From: Ralstonia pickettii
Lineage (GTDB): Bacteria; Pseudomonadota; Gammaproteobacteria; Burkholderiales; Burkholderiaceae
Assembly (NCBI RefSeq): GCF_000607165.1
Contig: NZ_JFZG01000024.1
Location: 434,001-498,000 of the forward strand
DNA: 64,000 nucleotides
Reading direction: 5' to 3'
The first letter of the stretch is position 1, and the number at the start of each line of letters is the position of its first letter. The position numbers were made by a program, and so were the translations under genes. This document shows, in pieces, positions 7,784 through 16,713 of the stretch. The notes under the pieces were generated by a model. That model saw only the letters and a program-made list of their open reading frames with translations, was not told the origin of the DNA and searched no databases.

Positions 7784-8092
7784 CTATGCCGCCTCGCGCA
7801 CCTTTGCGGGTGGCGCGGTTTCGGGGGCGGCAATGGCGGCGGCGGGCTGCGTGGCGGATTCGGCGCGCACACGCACGCGGGCGGCCTCCTGACGACGTAG
7901 CGCAAAGCGGGTAAAGCCGACCTGCACGACGAGCGGATCGCCGCCGAACGGGCCGACGGCCACCACGCGGACCTCTTCGCCCGTCACGAACCCGAGTTCG
8001 CGCAGGCGTTGACTGATGGGATCGGCGGATTCACGGTCTTCAACGTGATCCACCACCGCCGTCGCCCGGCGGGAAAGCTCGGAAAGGCGCAT
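7784..8092 (-). CDS. feoA: Ferrous iron transport protein A FeoA
   Basis: A 102-residue cytosolic SH3-like protein that assists FeoB. The core (about residues 1-75) matches FeoA: RLRELGFVTGEEVRVVAVGPFGGDPLVVQVGFTRFALRR is split here into the conserved segments LRELGFVTGEEV and DPLVVQVG. The last 25 residues are an Ala/Pro-rich tail (AAPETAPPAKVREAA) not typical of short FeoA proteins. It is the first gene of the feo operon, 44 bp downstream of a Fur box. Confidence 0.9.
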   Translation of the reverse strand: MRLSELSRRATAVVDHVEDRESADPISQRLRELGFVTGEEVRVVAVGPFGGDPLVVQVGFTRFALRRQEAARVRVRAESATQPAAAIAAPETAPPAKVREAA

Positions 8093-8135
8093 CGTGCGTG
8101 ATCGCTAACGTAACGTGGTAAATGCAATGAGGCTA

Positions 8136-8154
8136 AATGCGAATCGTTTTCATT
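8136..8154 (-). promoter_or_regulatory. Fur box upstream of feoA
   Basis: On the plus strand it reads AATGCGAATCGTTTTCATT, a 9-1-9 imperfect palindrome with 6 of 9 positions symmetric. Its left half is identical to that of the Fur box before fur. The AT-rich CATTATAA beside it may hold promoter elements. It fits iron repression of feoAB. Confidence 0.7.
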
Positions 8155-8330
8155 ATAACGCAACAACCCGCGTCACGGGCTGCGGCACCCGGTCGCCAGG
8201 ATGGATATTTCGGAGGACGGGTTGTTACGGAGTCGGGCGTTGCGCAGAAGGCACACGCGCAACGGGTGCGCTGGCCAAAACCGCTGCCCATGCAGGGTTT
8301 TTCCTAAATTACCCTATCCTGGGTATTGGC

Positions 8331-8427
8331 CTGAACGGGGACCATTGCCTATCCTTCAACTGCGCTGAACTTCCCCGTTCAAAGCGTATTCTTGAAGCCA
8401 CCGGATACCGCTATCCGGTGGCTTTTT
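8331..8427 (+). ncRNA. Candidate structured non-coding RNA
   Basis: The stretch has no credible gene but is highly structured. TGAACGGGGA (8332-8341) pairs perfectly with TCCCCGTTCA (8372-8381), enclosing about 30 nt. Fifteen nt later comes a strong intrinsic terminator. A further perfect 8-bp stem CGTTGCGC / GCGCAACG lies upstream at 8238-8264, so the transcript may begin earlier. No gene on the plus strand ends just before the terminator, so something else must be transcribed into it. I found no good promoter and recognise no RNA family. Confidence 0.4.
8397..8427 (+). terminator. Strong Rho-independent terminator
   Basis: A perfect 11-bp stem GCCACCGGATA / TATCCGGTGGC with a 4-nt CCGC loop is followed by TTTTT. 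It lies in a 690-bp gap between the divergent feoA and the GGDEF/EAL gene, and is an orphan with respect to coding genes. Confidence 0.8.
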
Positions 8428-8780
8428 CTATTGGCATCTGCCCAGTTGGGCGATCTGCGCCAAAGACTGCCGACGCGATGACAGCGGGCTCGCAACGCCT
8501 CCGATCCAGGGTAGCGGCAACGGTGCTCCGGGCGCCACATCGCACGCACGGTTATGACGCTTCGTGCCGCCTGCCACGCCGATTTGCGGCCGGGTCACCT
8601 ACAGACTATCCACAAGTTGCGTGCGATAGGAATTGCAAGCAAAATGCTCGCGCACTGCGTCAGCCGTCAGCCGGCACGATGCCGCAACTGCATCGTGCGC
8701 CGGAGGGATGGTCCTTGAGCCGCGCATCGTGCAACCGCAGAGTGCATTCGCTCTCCATATAGGCTCTACCGGTCATTCAA

Positions 8781-11700
8781 GTGCCGAAGCACGCTTTCTT
8801 TCCCACCACGCTGCGCGGCCGCTTGCTTGCCCTGGCTGCGGTGGCCGCCTTGCCGGCCATCGTCGTGGCGATTGCCGGTGTGGCGCTTTACCGTGACCGG
8901 CTCAATGATCACCTCGCACAGCACCTGACCCACGAAACCGAGGCCGCCGCTGCGCGCGTCGGCATGGTGCTGTCCAACGCCAACATGCTCCTGTCGGTGC
9001 TGCTGGCCGACGATTCGGCGCTGCGCATGGAGCAGAAAGAGTGCAGCAGTTTCGTCAACCGCGTCTTCCATAACCAGAGCGAACTCGCGAACCTCGGCAT
9101 CATCGATGCGCGTCGCAAGCTGGTATGCACACCCGACACGGCGAAGCTTGGCATCGATCTGTCTGACCGACCGTATATCAACGAGATCATGGCGACGGGC
9201 CGGCCGTCTCTGTCGACGTTCGTGACCGGACGCGCCTCCAGCCAAGCCGTCTTGATTTCGGCGCGGCCGATGGCAGGCAGCGACGGCGCCATCCGCGGCG
9301 TGGCGTACGCGGCGGTGCGGCAGAGTGCGCTGATTGCGGCGGCCGTTGATGGCATGCCGGAAGCGCCCGTCTATCTGGTGGATGCCGAGGGCAACGTGTT
9401 GTCGAACCACGGTGCCCTGGCGGCTGCCGAGGTGCCGGCCATCATGCGCGGGCCGCTGGTGGCTGCCGCGGCCCAACAGCCGGGCGAACCCCTGCTGGTG
9501 GACGACACCGACGGCGTGCGCCGTGCCTACGCCGCCATGGTGGTGCCGCATGCGGCCGGGGGGCATTTGCGCATCGTGCGCGGCGTGGACGCAACCGACA
9601 TCGTTCGCCAGCAGCGCGACGTGACACTGGCCGGCGGCGGCGCCATCCTGCTGATGGTCGTGATGCTGCTGGCGCTGATCCAGATGGCGCTGCGGCGGAT
9701 GGTCATGCCACGCATCGATGCGCTCGTGGATGCGGCACGCCACTACGCAACGGGTGATTTTTCTGCCCGCGTGCCCGAGCACGGCACCTCGCGCGATGAA
9801 CTCTCGCTGCTTGAGCGCACCTTCAACGAAATGCGTGCCTCCATCCAGCGCCACGACGCCACCGTCCACCGCCTGACCGAACGCTTCCAGCGCGTGGCGC
9901 GTGCCACCAATGACTGGATCTTCGACTGGGATATCGCCACGGGCGAGTCCTGGGCCAACGCCAGCCTGCATCGGCTGCTTGGCAGCGACGCGCTGCTGAG
10001 CCGGGGCGACGACGACGGCACAGGTGGAGGTACCTCGCGCACGCTGACCTTCCACCAGTTCGTACACCCGGACGACGTCGATGCCTTCGGTCACGAGCTG
10101 CGCGCCGTGCTGAATTCAGACCGCGACAGCTGGCAGCACGTCTGCCGCGTGATCGATGCCAACCGCGCCACGCGCACGGTGGAAATTCGTGCGAGCCTGT
10201 ATCGAGACCAGGCTGGCCGCGCCGTGCGCATGGTCGGCGGGGTGACCGACATCTCGCAGCGCTCGGCCATTGAGCAGGAACTGCGCAGCAGCGAAGCGAA
10301 CCTGCGCGTGGCGGAGCAGATTGCGCTTCTGGGCAGTTGGCGCTGGGACGTGCTGCGCGACTCGACCACGTGGTCGTCGGGCATGTATGTGTTGACTGGC
10401 ATGCCGCTGGGCATGCCCCCGGCCTTTGCGCAGCAGGCGCAGTTCTTTACCGCCGACAGCTATAACCGCCTGCGTGAAGCCGCCAGCCGCGCCGTGACTG
10501 AAGGCGAACCGTACTCGCTGGACCTGGAGATGATCCGCCGCGACGGCGAGCACCGCTGGGTGCTCTCGCGCGGCAACATCGAGCGCAATGATCGCGATGA
10601 GGTGGTCGCCCTGTTCGGCACCATGCAGGACATCACCGAGCGGCGCGATTCCGACGAGCAACTGCGGCTGCTGCGCCGCGTGGTCGAATCGGTGCCGTCC
10701 GGCATTACCGTGGCCGACGCGCAGCAGCCCGACCTTCCGATCGTGTACGTGAACCCGGGCTTCGAGCGCATGACGGGCTATCGCGCAGAAGAAGTGCTGG
10801 GCCGCAATGCACGCTTCCTGCACTCGTCCGAGCCGGGGCAGCCTGCGCTCAACGAAGTGCGTGCCGCCCTGCGTGACGAGAGCGAGATCCGCGTGCTGCT
10901 GCGTAATTTCCGCAAGGACGGCCACGCGTTCCTGAACAACTTCCTGCTCTCGCCGGTGCGCGATGCCAAAGGTGCGGTCACGCATTACGTCGGCATTCAG
11001 GACGACGTGACGGAGCAAGAGATGACGCGCACGCGCCTGGCGCAGCACGCCACCATCGATTCGCTCACGGGCCTGCCCAACCGCACGCTGCTGGCCGATC
11101 GCGTGCAGCAGTCGGTGGAGATGGCCGCGCGCCAGCGAAGCCGCTTCTATGTGGCGCTGGTCAACATTGACCGTTTCAAGGTCGTCAACGACAGCCTTGG
11201 CCACCTGCTGGGCGACGAGGTGCTGCGCCGTGTGGCCGAGCGCCTGCGCGATGCCGCCGATACGGTAGACACCGTGGCGCGTTTTGGCGGCGACGTGTTT
11301 GCACTGGTGATCTCGCACGCGGGTTCGCGCGGTGTCGATTTCGGCTTCGACCTGTTTGCCGAGCCGGTGCGCGTGGAAGGGCACGAGGTGTTCGTGACCG
11401 CAAGTATTGGCGTGGCCGAATACCCGGCGCACGGCGCAGACGCCGATAGCCTCATCCGCCATGCCGAGATGGCGATGTATTACGCCAAGCAGAACGGCCG
11501 TAACCGCCTGGAGTTCTTCGCGCCCGAGATGGATATCGGCGTGTCGTACCGGCTGAACCTGGAACACCAGATTCGGGCGGCACTCGAGCAGGGCCAGTTC
11601 CGCTTGCTGTATCAGCCGCAGATCGACACCAAGACGGGCCGCGTGTGCGGGCTGGAAGCGTTGATCCGCTGGATTCATCCGACGCGGGGGTTGCTGCCGC

Positions 11701-12332
11701 CGGCGGCGTTCATTCCGGTGGCCGAAGAGAGCGGGCTGATTGTCGAGATCGGCAACTGGGTCTTGACCGAGGCTGCGCAGCAGCGCGCCGAGTGGCACAA
11801 ACGCGGCCTGGCCGATGACCTGACGCTGGCAGTGAACGTGTCGCCGTTGCAGTTCAAGCGCGGCACCGTGCTGCCGACACTGCTCAAGCTCCAGCGCCAA
11901 TACGGCCTCGGCTCGGGCTTCCTTGAACTGGAAGTGACGGAGTCGATGCTGATGGAGGGCACCGAGCGCACCATCGAAGACCTCACGGCCATTCGCCAGC
12001 TTGGCGTGCGCATTGCCATCGACGACTTCGGCACGGGCTATTCGAGCTTGGCCTATTTGAAGCGCTTACCGATCGACCTCATCAAGATCGACCGCGCGTT
12101 CGTCAAGGACATCGACCGCGATTCCAACGATGCCGCCATCTGCACGACGGTCGTGGTGCTCGCGCACAACCTGGGCGTAAAGGTGTGCGCGGAAGGCGTG
12201 GAAGATGCCGCGCAGTCTGCCTTCCTGACGTCACACCAATGCGACGTGCTGCAGGGTTATTACTTCAGCGAGCCGCTGTTGCCCGAGGCGGTGACGGCAC
12301 TCCTGGAACGCGACACGCGCTTCACGCTGTAA
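8781..12332 (+). CDS. Membrane PAS/GGDEF/EAL cyclic-di-GMP signalling protein
   Basis: An 1183-residue inner-membrane sensor starting with GTG. Order: transmembrane helix (about 15-35), periplasmic sensor region of cache type, second helix (about 285-305), HAMP, three PAS/PAC blocks (the first ends near VGGVTDIS, the last near YVGIQDDVTE), GGDEF domain, EAL domain. The GGDEF signature is degenerate, G836-G-D-V-F840. The EAL domain keeps L958-E-A-L961, EVTES and DDFGTGYSSLAYLKRLP. The likely activity is therefore cyclic-di-GMP phosphodiesterase, with the GGDEF part as a possible GTP-sensing module. No partner gene is adjacent. Confidence 0.88.
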   Translation: MPKHAFFPTTLRGRLLALAAVAALPAIVVAIAGVALYRDRLNDHLAQHLTHETEAAAARVGMVLSNANMLLSVLLADDSALRMEQKECSSFVNRVFHNQSELANLGIIDARRKLVCTPDTAKLGIDLSDRPYINEIMATGRPSLSTFVTGRASSQAVLISARPMAGSDGAIRGVAYAAVRQSALIAAAVDGMPEAPVYLVDAEGNVLSNHGALAAAEVPAIMRGPLVAAAAQQPGEPLLVDDTDGVRRAYAAMVVPHAAGGHLRIVRGVDATDIVRQQRDVTLAGGGAILLMVVMLLALIQMALRRMVMPRIDALVDAARHYATGDFSARVPEHGTSRDELSLLERTFNEMRASIQRHDATVHRLTERFQRVARATNDWIFDWDIATGESWANASLHRLLGSDALLSRGDDDGTGGGTSRTLTFHQFVHPDDVDAFGHELRAVLNSDRDSWQHVCRVIDANRATRTVEIRASLYRDQAGRAVRMVGGVTDISQRSAIEQELRSSEANLRVAEQIALLGSWRWDVLRDSTTWSSGMYVLTGMPLGMPPAFAQQAQFFTADSYNRLREAASRAVTEGEPYSLDLEMIRRDGEHRWVLSRGNIERNDRDEVVALFGTMQDITERRDSDEQLRLLRRVVESVPSGITVADAQQPDLPIVYVNPGFERMTGYRAEEVLGRNARFLHSSEPGQPALNEVRAALRDESEIRVLLRNFRKDGHAFLNNFLLSPVRDAKGAVTHYVGIQDDVTEQEMTRTRLAQHATIDSLTGLPNRTLLADRVQQSVEMAARQRSRFYVALVNIDRFKVVNDSLGHLLGDEVLRRVAERLRDAADTVDTVARFGGDVFALVISHAGSRGVDFGFDLFAEPVRVEGHEVFVTASIGVAEYPAHGADADSLIRHAEMAMYYAKQNGRNRLEFFAPEMDIGVSYRLNLEHQIRAALEQGQFRLLYQPQIDTKTGRVCGLEALIRWIHPTRGLLPPAAFIPVAEESGLIVEIGNWVLTEAAQQRAEWHKRGLADDLTLAVNVSPLQFKRGTVLPTLLKLQRQYGLGSGFLELEVTESMLMEGTERTIEDLTAIRQLGVRIAIDDFGTGYSSLAYLKRLPIDLIKIDRAFVKDIDRDSNDAAICTTVVVLAHNLGVKVCAEGVEDAAQSAFLTSHQCDVLQGYYFSEPLLPEAVTALLERDTRFTL

Positions 12333-12353
12333 GGCCCCGCACCCGCGGCGGCG

Positions 12354-13943
12354 CTACGCGCGGAACACCGCGATGGCGTGCTTCAGATCTTCCGATTGGC
12401 GCGCCAGCACCGACGTGGCCGCCGCAGCTTCTTCCACCAGCGTGGCGTTCTGCTGCGTCACCCCATCGAGCTGCGAAACCGACGCGTTGATCTGCGCAAT
12501 GCCGCTACTCTGCTCGCGCGAGCTGGCCGAGATTTCCGACATGAGCTGCGTGACGGTCTGCACGGATTGCACGATCTGCGTCATGGTCGCCCCGGCCTTG
12601 TGAACCAGATCCACGCCGTCGCGCACGGATTGATCGGATGCGCGGATGATCTCCTTGCTCTGCGCTGCAGCCTGGGCGCTGCGTTGCGCGAGGCTGCGCA
12701 CCTCGCCCGCCACAACCGCAAAGCCGCGGCCTTCTTCGCCCGCGCGGGCAGCTTCCACCGCCGCGTTGAGCGCAAGGATGTTGGTCTGGAACGCGATGCT
12801 CTCGATGGTGGCAATGATCTCGGTTACACGCTGGCTGTCGGCCCGGATGGCGTCCATGGTGTGTACGACGCGCTGCACGACCTGGCCGCCGTCGGCCGCG
12901 ATCGTGGAGGCCTCCTCGGCAAGGGCGCTGGCCGCACGGGCGTGGTCGGCATTCTGCGCGACCATCGACGTCAGCTCTTCCATGCTCGATGCGGTTTCTT
13001 CCAGCGCGGCGGCTTGCTGCTCGGTGCGGGCAGAGAGGTCATGGTTGCCGGCCGAAATCTGCAGCGTGCTGTGTGCGACGCTGGCGGCACCGTCCTGGAT
13101 GTCGCGCACGATGGACGACAGACTCGCGCGCATGGTGGCCATGGCGCGCATGACTTCGCCCAACTCGTCGCTGGAGCGGGCTTCAACCACGGTGGTCAGA
13201 TCGCCGGCTGCCAGGCGCGTGGCCAGCATGGCGGCTTCTTCCAGCGGGCGGATGAGCGTGCGCGCAAGCAACACACCTGACATCGTCGCCAGTCCGGCGC
13301 AACCCACGCCGGTGAGCCATAGCCAGTCGCGGCTGAAAACGAGCCACGCTGCGCCATGCAGATCGGCGGCTTCCAGCGCGATATGCGCCCACAGCGTACC
13401 GATCAGGATGGCCGACGCAATCAGCGTTTGCAGGCCGATCACCTTGAAGCGCAGGCTGTCGCGCTGGAACAGATTCACTGCGCGCCGCCAGCCGGTGCGC
13501 AGAATGCGGCCTGCGCGCACGGTGTACGACGTGTCGCCTTCGTTGATGGCGGTATAGGCGCGTTGCGCGCGCGCGATTTGCGCAGGCGTGGCCATCGAAC
13601 GCACGGACGTATAGCCGACCACCGCATTGTTCTGAAACACCGGCGTCACGTTGGCCAGCACCCAGTAGAAGCCGCCGTCCTTGCGCCGGTTCTTGACGAA
13701 GCCGCGCCACGGCTTGCCGGCTTGCAGCGTGGCCCACAGGTCGGCGAAGGCGGCTTCGGGCATGTCTGGGTGGCGCACGAGGTTATGCGGCGCACCCACC
13801 AGCTCCTCCAGCAAATAGCCGCTGATGCGCACGAACGCCGGGTTGGCGAAGACGATGCGGCCTTTGAGATCGGTGCGGGAGATGAGGTAGTCCGTCGGGT
13901 TGAGGGCGGTTTCGGCTTGGGTGACCGGCAGATTCTTGCGCAT
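12354..13943 (-). CDS. Aer-like methyl-accepting chemotaxis protein with PAS domain
   Basis: A 529-residue chemoreceptor. An N-terminal PAS domain (about 10-115; [18 protein letters not shown], then [15 protein letters not shown]) resembles E. coli Aer, which senses redox state through FAD. Two hydrophobic segments follow (about 170-190 and 205-230), then HAMP and the signalling domain. The hairpin tip block carries [20 protein letters not shown], which binds CheA and CheW. No C-terminal NWETF-type CheR tether is present. I start at MRKNLPVTQ, where the Aer alignment begins; an upstream in-frame ATG would add 26 Arg/Ser-rich residues. It is convergent with the GGDEF/EAL gene, 21 bp away. Confidence 0.88.
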   Translation of the reverse strand: MRKNLPVTQAETALNPTDYLISRTDLKGRIVFANPAFVRISGYLLEELVGAPHNLVRHPDMPEAAFADLWATLQAGKPWRGFVKNRRKDGGFYWVLANVTPVFQNNAVVGYTSVRSMATPAQIARAQRAYTAINEGDTSYTVRAGRILRTGWRRAVNLFQRDSLRFKVIGLQTLIASAILIGTLWAHIALEAADLHGAAWLVFSRDWLWLTGVGCAGLATMSGVLLARTLIRPLEEAAMLATRLAAGDLTTVVEARSSDELGEVMRAMATMRASLSSIVRDIQDGAASVAHSTLQISAGNHDLSARTEQQAAALEETASSMEELTSMVAQNADHARAASALAEEASTIAADGGQVVQRVVHTMDAIRADSQRVTEIIATIESIAFQTNILALNAAVEAARAGEEGRGFAVVAGEVRSLAQRSAQAAAQSKEIIRASDQSVRDGVDLVHKAGATMTQIVQSVQTVTQLMSEISASSREQSSGIAQINASVSQLDGVTQQNATLVEEAAAATSVLARQSEDLKHAIAVFRA

Positions 13944-14156
13944 GGTTGTGCCGCGCTTCGTGGGCGCAGATGGACGGAAGGAAGGGCGCGAGAGACGCGC
14001 TGTCCTCCTTTGCATCGGCACACCGGCGACGGGCTAAAGGTGATGTGGGCGCCGGCAGTTGATCTCGATCAAATCACAAGGCCCTGCATAGATGGGCATG
14101 GCCGTTGCTACGTCGCTGGCAATGCGCCGTTCAGGCGCTGCAGACGGAGGAACGAG

Positions 14157-14408
14157 GTGCACAAGATCTGTGGAGACGTCGAGATCGTCCCGCGTGTGGT
14201 TCCCGCCGGCGGGCGGGGTTGGGAGGCGCGTGTCGAGGTGGTGTTCCGCGGCGCGGAAGGGCAATCGTTGTCTGGCTCGCAACCGGTGCGGCCCGGATGC
14301 ACGTTTGGCTCGCCGCGCGAAGCGATGGACGCGGCGCTGCTTTACGGGCAGCGCCTGCTGCGCGATTGGGTGCGGGGTGCCACGCCCGGTGCAGAAGTTG
14401 CCACCTGA
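14157..14408 (+). CDS. Small conserved-looking hypothetical protein
   Basis: An 83-residue protein with a GTG start and a GGAGG ribosome binding site 6 nt upstream. The peptide has a regular alternating pattern (DVEIVPRVVP, EARVEVVFRG) ending in a helix (SPREAMDAALLYGQRLLRDW), suggesting a compact alpha/beta domain. No signal or membrane segment is seen. It lies between an oppositely oriented chemoreceptor and siderophore reductase, and ends 13 bp before the latter. The function is unknown. Confidence 0.6.
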   Translation: MHKICGDVEIVPRVVPAGGRGWEARVEVVFRGAEGQSLSGSQPVRPGCTFGSPREAMDAALLYGQRLLRDWVRGATPGAEVAT

Positions 14409-14421
14409 GGCGACGCGAAGA

Positions 14422-15213
14422 TCAACGCGCCTCGGCCGCCTTGCGTTCTTCGCGCGAGAGCCCGGCCGTCCAGTAGCCCTTGGCGTCGATGGCGTCGCGG
14501 GGCACCGCCCAGGCGCCTTCGAGCAGCGTGCGGACCTGCTTGAGCAAGGACGCCTCGCCGGCCAGGAACACCTGTGGCGTGCCGGTCGGCATGGATTGGG
14601 CACTGAGTGCGCCGACCATCATGGCACCGGCGTGCGCCGTATCGCTCTCCACCCAATGGATGCTGCGGCTGCGCGGGTGCCCGGCCAAGGCGCCTTCCAG
14701 GGGCAGTCTGGCGCGGGCGTCGCCAATGGCGATATAGGTCAGCACCTGCGCGTGCGCGGGTAAGGTTTCCAGAATCGCGAAGATGGCGGGCAACGCAGTT
14801 TCATCGCCGATGAGCAGCGTCCACGGTGCAGCAGGGTCGGCACGGAAGCCGCGCTTGGGGCCGGCAAATTCCACTTCATCGCCGGGGGCGGCGTGTTCGA
14901 GCCAGCGTGCGGCAGGGCCGTGCTGCGCGGCGGGCGTTTCGTCGTGCACGACAAAATCGATTTCGAGTTCATCGCGCGCCGCGTGATAGCGGCGGATGGT
15001 GTAAGCGCGCCCCAGCGTGCGCCCGGTGCCTGCGGCATCGTGCGGAAACATCAGCTTGATGGCTGCGCCCGGTGCAGCACCCGCCAGATCGGCGAGATCC
15101 GCAGCGGCTACGCCGGTAAACACGACGCGGCGCATGCGCGGGGACAGCGTATGGATGGCGCGCACACGCATGCGGCGTGTGGCGGGTTTGACAGAACTGA
15201 GCAGCTGCGACAT
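14422..15213 (-). CDS. Siderophore-interacting FAD-dependent ferric reductase (YqjH/ViuB-like)
   Basis: A 263-residue flavoprotein of the siderophore-interacting family, which reduces Fe(III)-siderophores in the cytosol using NAD(P)H. The FAD motif is RAYTIRRY. The N-terminal barrel begins near RRMRVRAIHTLSPRMRRVVF, and the NAD(P)H domain carries LLIGDETALPAI and a C-terminal KGYWTAGLSREER. I start at MSQLL because an AAGG ribosome binding site lies just before it; an ATG 10 codons upstream is possible. The next gene upstream on this strand is a His-rich PadR regulator like YqjI, which in E. coli is paired with yqjH. The same pairing is likely here. Confidence 0.85.
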   Translation of the reverse strand: MSQLLSSVKPATRRMRVRAIHTLSPRMRRVVFTGVAAADLADLAGAAPGAAIKLMFPHDAAGTGRTLGRAYTIRRYHAARDELEIDFVVHDETPAAQHGPAARWLEHAAPGDEVEFAGPKRGFRADPAAPWTLLIGDETALPAIFAILETLPAHAQVLTYIAIGDARARLPLEGALAGHPRSRSIHWVESDTAHAGAMMVGALSAQSMPTGTPQVFLAGEASLLKQVRTLLEGAWAVPRDAIDAKGYWTAGLSREERKAAEAR

Positions 15214-15343
15214 GAGACCTTGTGTGCGATTGAAGGCAAACATAGATGGCTGCGAAGTGGCCCGAGGCTGTGACCCGGGGACCGAGGCGGTGGCCCGGAC
15301 GACGAAACGTCCCCCGGGCGGCTGAACGGCTGCTGCTTGCTGC

Positions 15344-16012
15344 TTACCGCTCGCCGGTAATTTCCTTCAAAGCGCGTAGCAGGATGTCTGCCACGCGCTG
15401 CTGTTCTTCGCGCGAGGCGAAGCGTTTTTCCATGAGAGCGAACTTCAGGCGCCAGCGCGCCGTGCGTAACGGGTCGTGCCCTGTGTCCGTCCATTCGGCG
15501 GCGTTGTCGGTTTCGCGGTCGAACGCCATGGCTTCGTTCATGCGCTTCATACGCTCGCCCATGGCGCGCAGTTGCGCGAGGATGGCATCGGCGCTGTGCT
15601 GGCGTTCGGCCAGCCATGTTTCGCCGTCGGGCGTGATGCCGTAGCGCTTCTTGTTGCCTTCGACCGTGACGGAAGCAAAACCGTGGTCTTCCAGATACGA
15701 CAGCGCCGGGTACACCATGCCCGGGCTTGGCGTGTAGAAGCCGAGCGAATGCTCTTCCACTGCCTTGATCAATTCATAGCCGTGGCGGGGCGTGCCCTTG
15801 AGCATCGCCAGCAGCACGAGCTGCAGGTCGGCCGAGCTGAGCCGGCGGCCGCGCCACGGGCTGCCGCCTTCGTCATCGCCTTCGCCGTAGCCCCCGGGGC
15901 CGCCAAAGCCGCCCATGCCTCGCCCGAAACCGTGTCCGCCATGGCCATGGCGACCCATCATGAAGTGTTTTTGAATCCACATTTTGTGGTGATGTCCAAA
16001 CCATCCGCGCAT
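15344..16012 (-). CDS. PadR-family metal-responsive repressor (YqjI-like)
   Basis: A 222-residue PadR regulator with an extended His/Gly-rich N-terminus (HHH, then GRHGHGGHGFGRGMGGFGG) and a winged helix from about residue 60 (LSSADLQLVLLAMLKGTPRHGYEL). A helical dimerisation tail follows. E. coli YqjI has the same build, binds nickel or iron and represses itself and the siderophore reductase YqjH. The start follows a GGAG site with 7-nt spacing; a second ATG two codons upstream is too close to that site. Starting further upstream, at 16057, would run the coding region through the palindrome at 16039. The reductase gene follows on the same strand. Confidence 0.85.
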   Translation of the reverse strand: MRGWFGHHHKMWIQKHFMMGRHGHGGHGFGRGMGGFGGPGGYGEGDDEGGSPWRGRRLSSADLQLVLLAMLKGTPRHGYELIKAVEEHSLGFYTPSPGMVYPALSYLEDHGFASVTVEGNKKRYGITPDGETWLAERQHSADAILAQLRAMGERMKRMNEAMAFDRETDNAAEWTDTGHDPLRTARWRLKFALMEKRFASREEQQRVADILLRALKEITGER

Positions 16013-16038
16013 TGCCATTCTCCTGAAGAGCATCATCA

Positions 16039-16058
16039 GATATATCTTAAGATACATC
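16039..16058 (-). promoter_or_regulatory. Palindromic PadR operator
   Basis: GATATATCTTAAGATACATC is symmetric at 9 of 10 half-site positions, with a perfect core TATCTTAAGATA. It is 26 bp upstream of the padR start codon. Its AT-rich composition suits an operator overlapping the promoter, consistent with autorepression by the YqjI-like protein. Confidence 0.65.
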
Positions 16059-16116
16059 GCATGATAGTGGCGGCGATCCAGAAGTCAAGGACAGTCGAGA
16101 AAAAACGACGTGAGGA

Positions 16117-16635
16117 TTACGGAGCTGGTTTGTCGCTACTGAGTTTGGCGACGTGTACAAGCCAACGCCGCACGACCTCTTCTTCCTTGGGCGAGAACCC
16201 TTCCAGCAAGTCCTGCTCGATGCCGCCCGAGCGTTCTCGGCACGCGGCAAGCAGGGCCGATCCTTCCGGTGTGACGTCGATGTGCTGGATACGGCCGTGC
16301 ACGGCGTGGGGCCGGCGCGTGATAGCGCCGCTGCGCTCCAGGTTGGTAACGATCACGCTCACCGTCTGGGGCGTCAGCATGGTCAGCCGGGCGAGGTCGG
16401 CGTTCGAGATGCCGGGGTAGGCGCGGAGCATCGTGAGCACTAGGAATTGCGGGAGGGTGACGCCTACATCGGCCATGGCGCGCTCCATGCGTAGCCGGTG
16501 GGCGGCGCTGGCCTGGCGCAACAGGTAGCCGAGATAGCCTTCTTCACCGCGCTTGCCCTGTCCGGGCTCGGGGATGGCGGGCGAGTTGCGTGGCGTGTCG
16601 TTTTCCTTGCCGGCGGCAGGGGTGCGCTTGCTCAT
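16117..16635 (-). CDS. MarR-family transcriptional regulator
   Basis: A 172-residue MarR protein. After a polar leader of about 30 residues, the winged helix-turn-helix shows LPQFLVLTMLRAYPGISNADLARLTMLTPQTVSVIVTNLERSG, here quoted only by its parts LPQFLVLTML and TPQTVSVIVTNLE. The wing then carries HAVHGRIQHIDVTPEG. I start at MSKRTPAAG, immediately beside an inverted repeat that looks like its operator. The gene is divergent from a three-gene redox operon, the common layout for MarR regulators of stress or quinone/azo-compound resistance. The inducer is unknown. Confidence 0.85.
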   Translation of the reverse strand: MSKRTPAAGKENDTPRNSPAIPEPGQGKRGEEGYLGYLLRQASAAHRLRMERAMADVGVTLPQFLVLTMLRAYPGISNADLARLTMLTPQTVSVIVTNLERSGAITRRPHAVHGRIQHIDVTPEGSALLAACRERSGGIEQDLLEGFSPKEEEVVRRWLVHVAKLSSDKPAP

Positions 16636-16639
16636 GATG

Positions 16640-16670
16640 TCAGAGTTCGAATATGATGTTCGAGCACTGA
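16640..16670. promoter_or_regulatory. MarR operator in the divergent promoter
   Basis: The inverted repeat TCAGAGTTCGAA - 7 nt - TTCGAGCACTGA matches at 10 of 12 positions. It begins 5 bp upstream of the marR start and ends 44 bp before the first gene of the divergent operon, so it could control both directions. Confidence 0.6.
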
Positions 16671-16713
16671 TATTACCACTCCTCCCACCCGGACCCCTCA
16701 ACAGGAGCCAGAC

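Noticed and set aside
7738-7905. Longer FeoB start
   Set aside because: The added 56 residues are Pro/Arg-rich, overlap the feoA coding region and precede the normal FeoB N-terminus.
8115-8762. A 215-codon plus-strand frame between feoA and the GGDEF/EAL gene
   Set aside because: It spans the Fur box, several hairpins and a terminator, and its translation has no recognisable feature.
10116-11900. A 594-codon minus-strand frame inside the GGDEF/EAL gene
   Set aside because: Mirror of a high-GC coding gene; no start context or domain.
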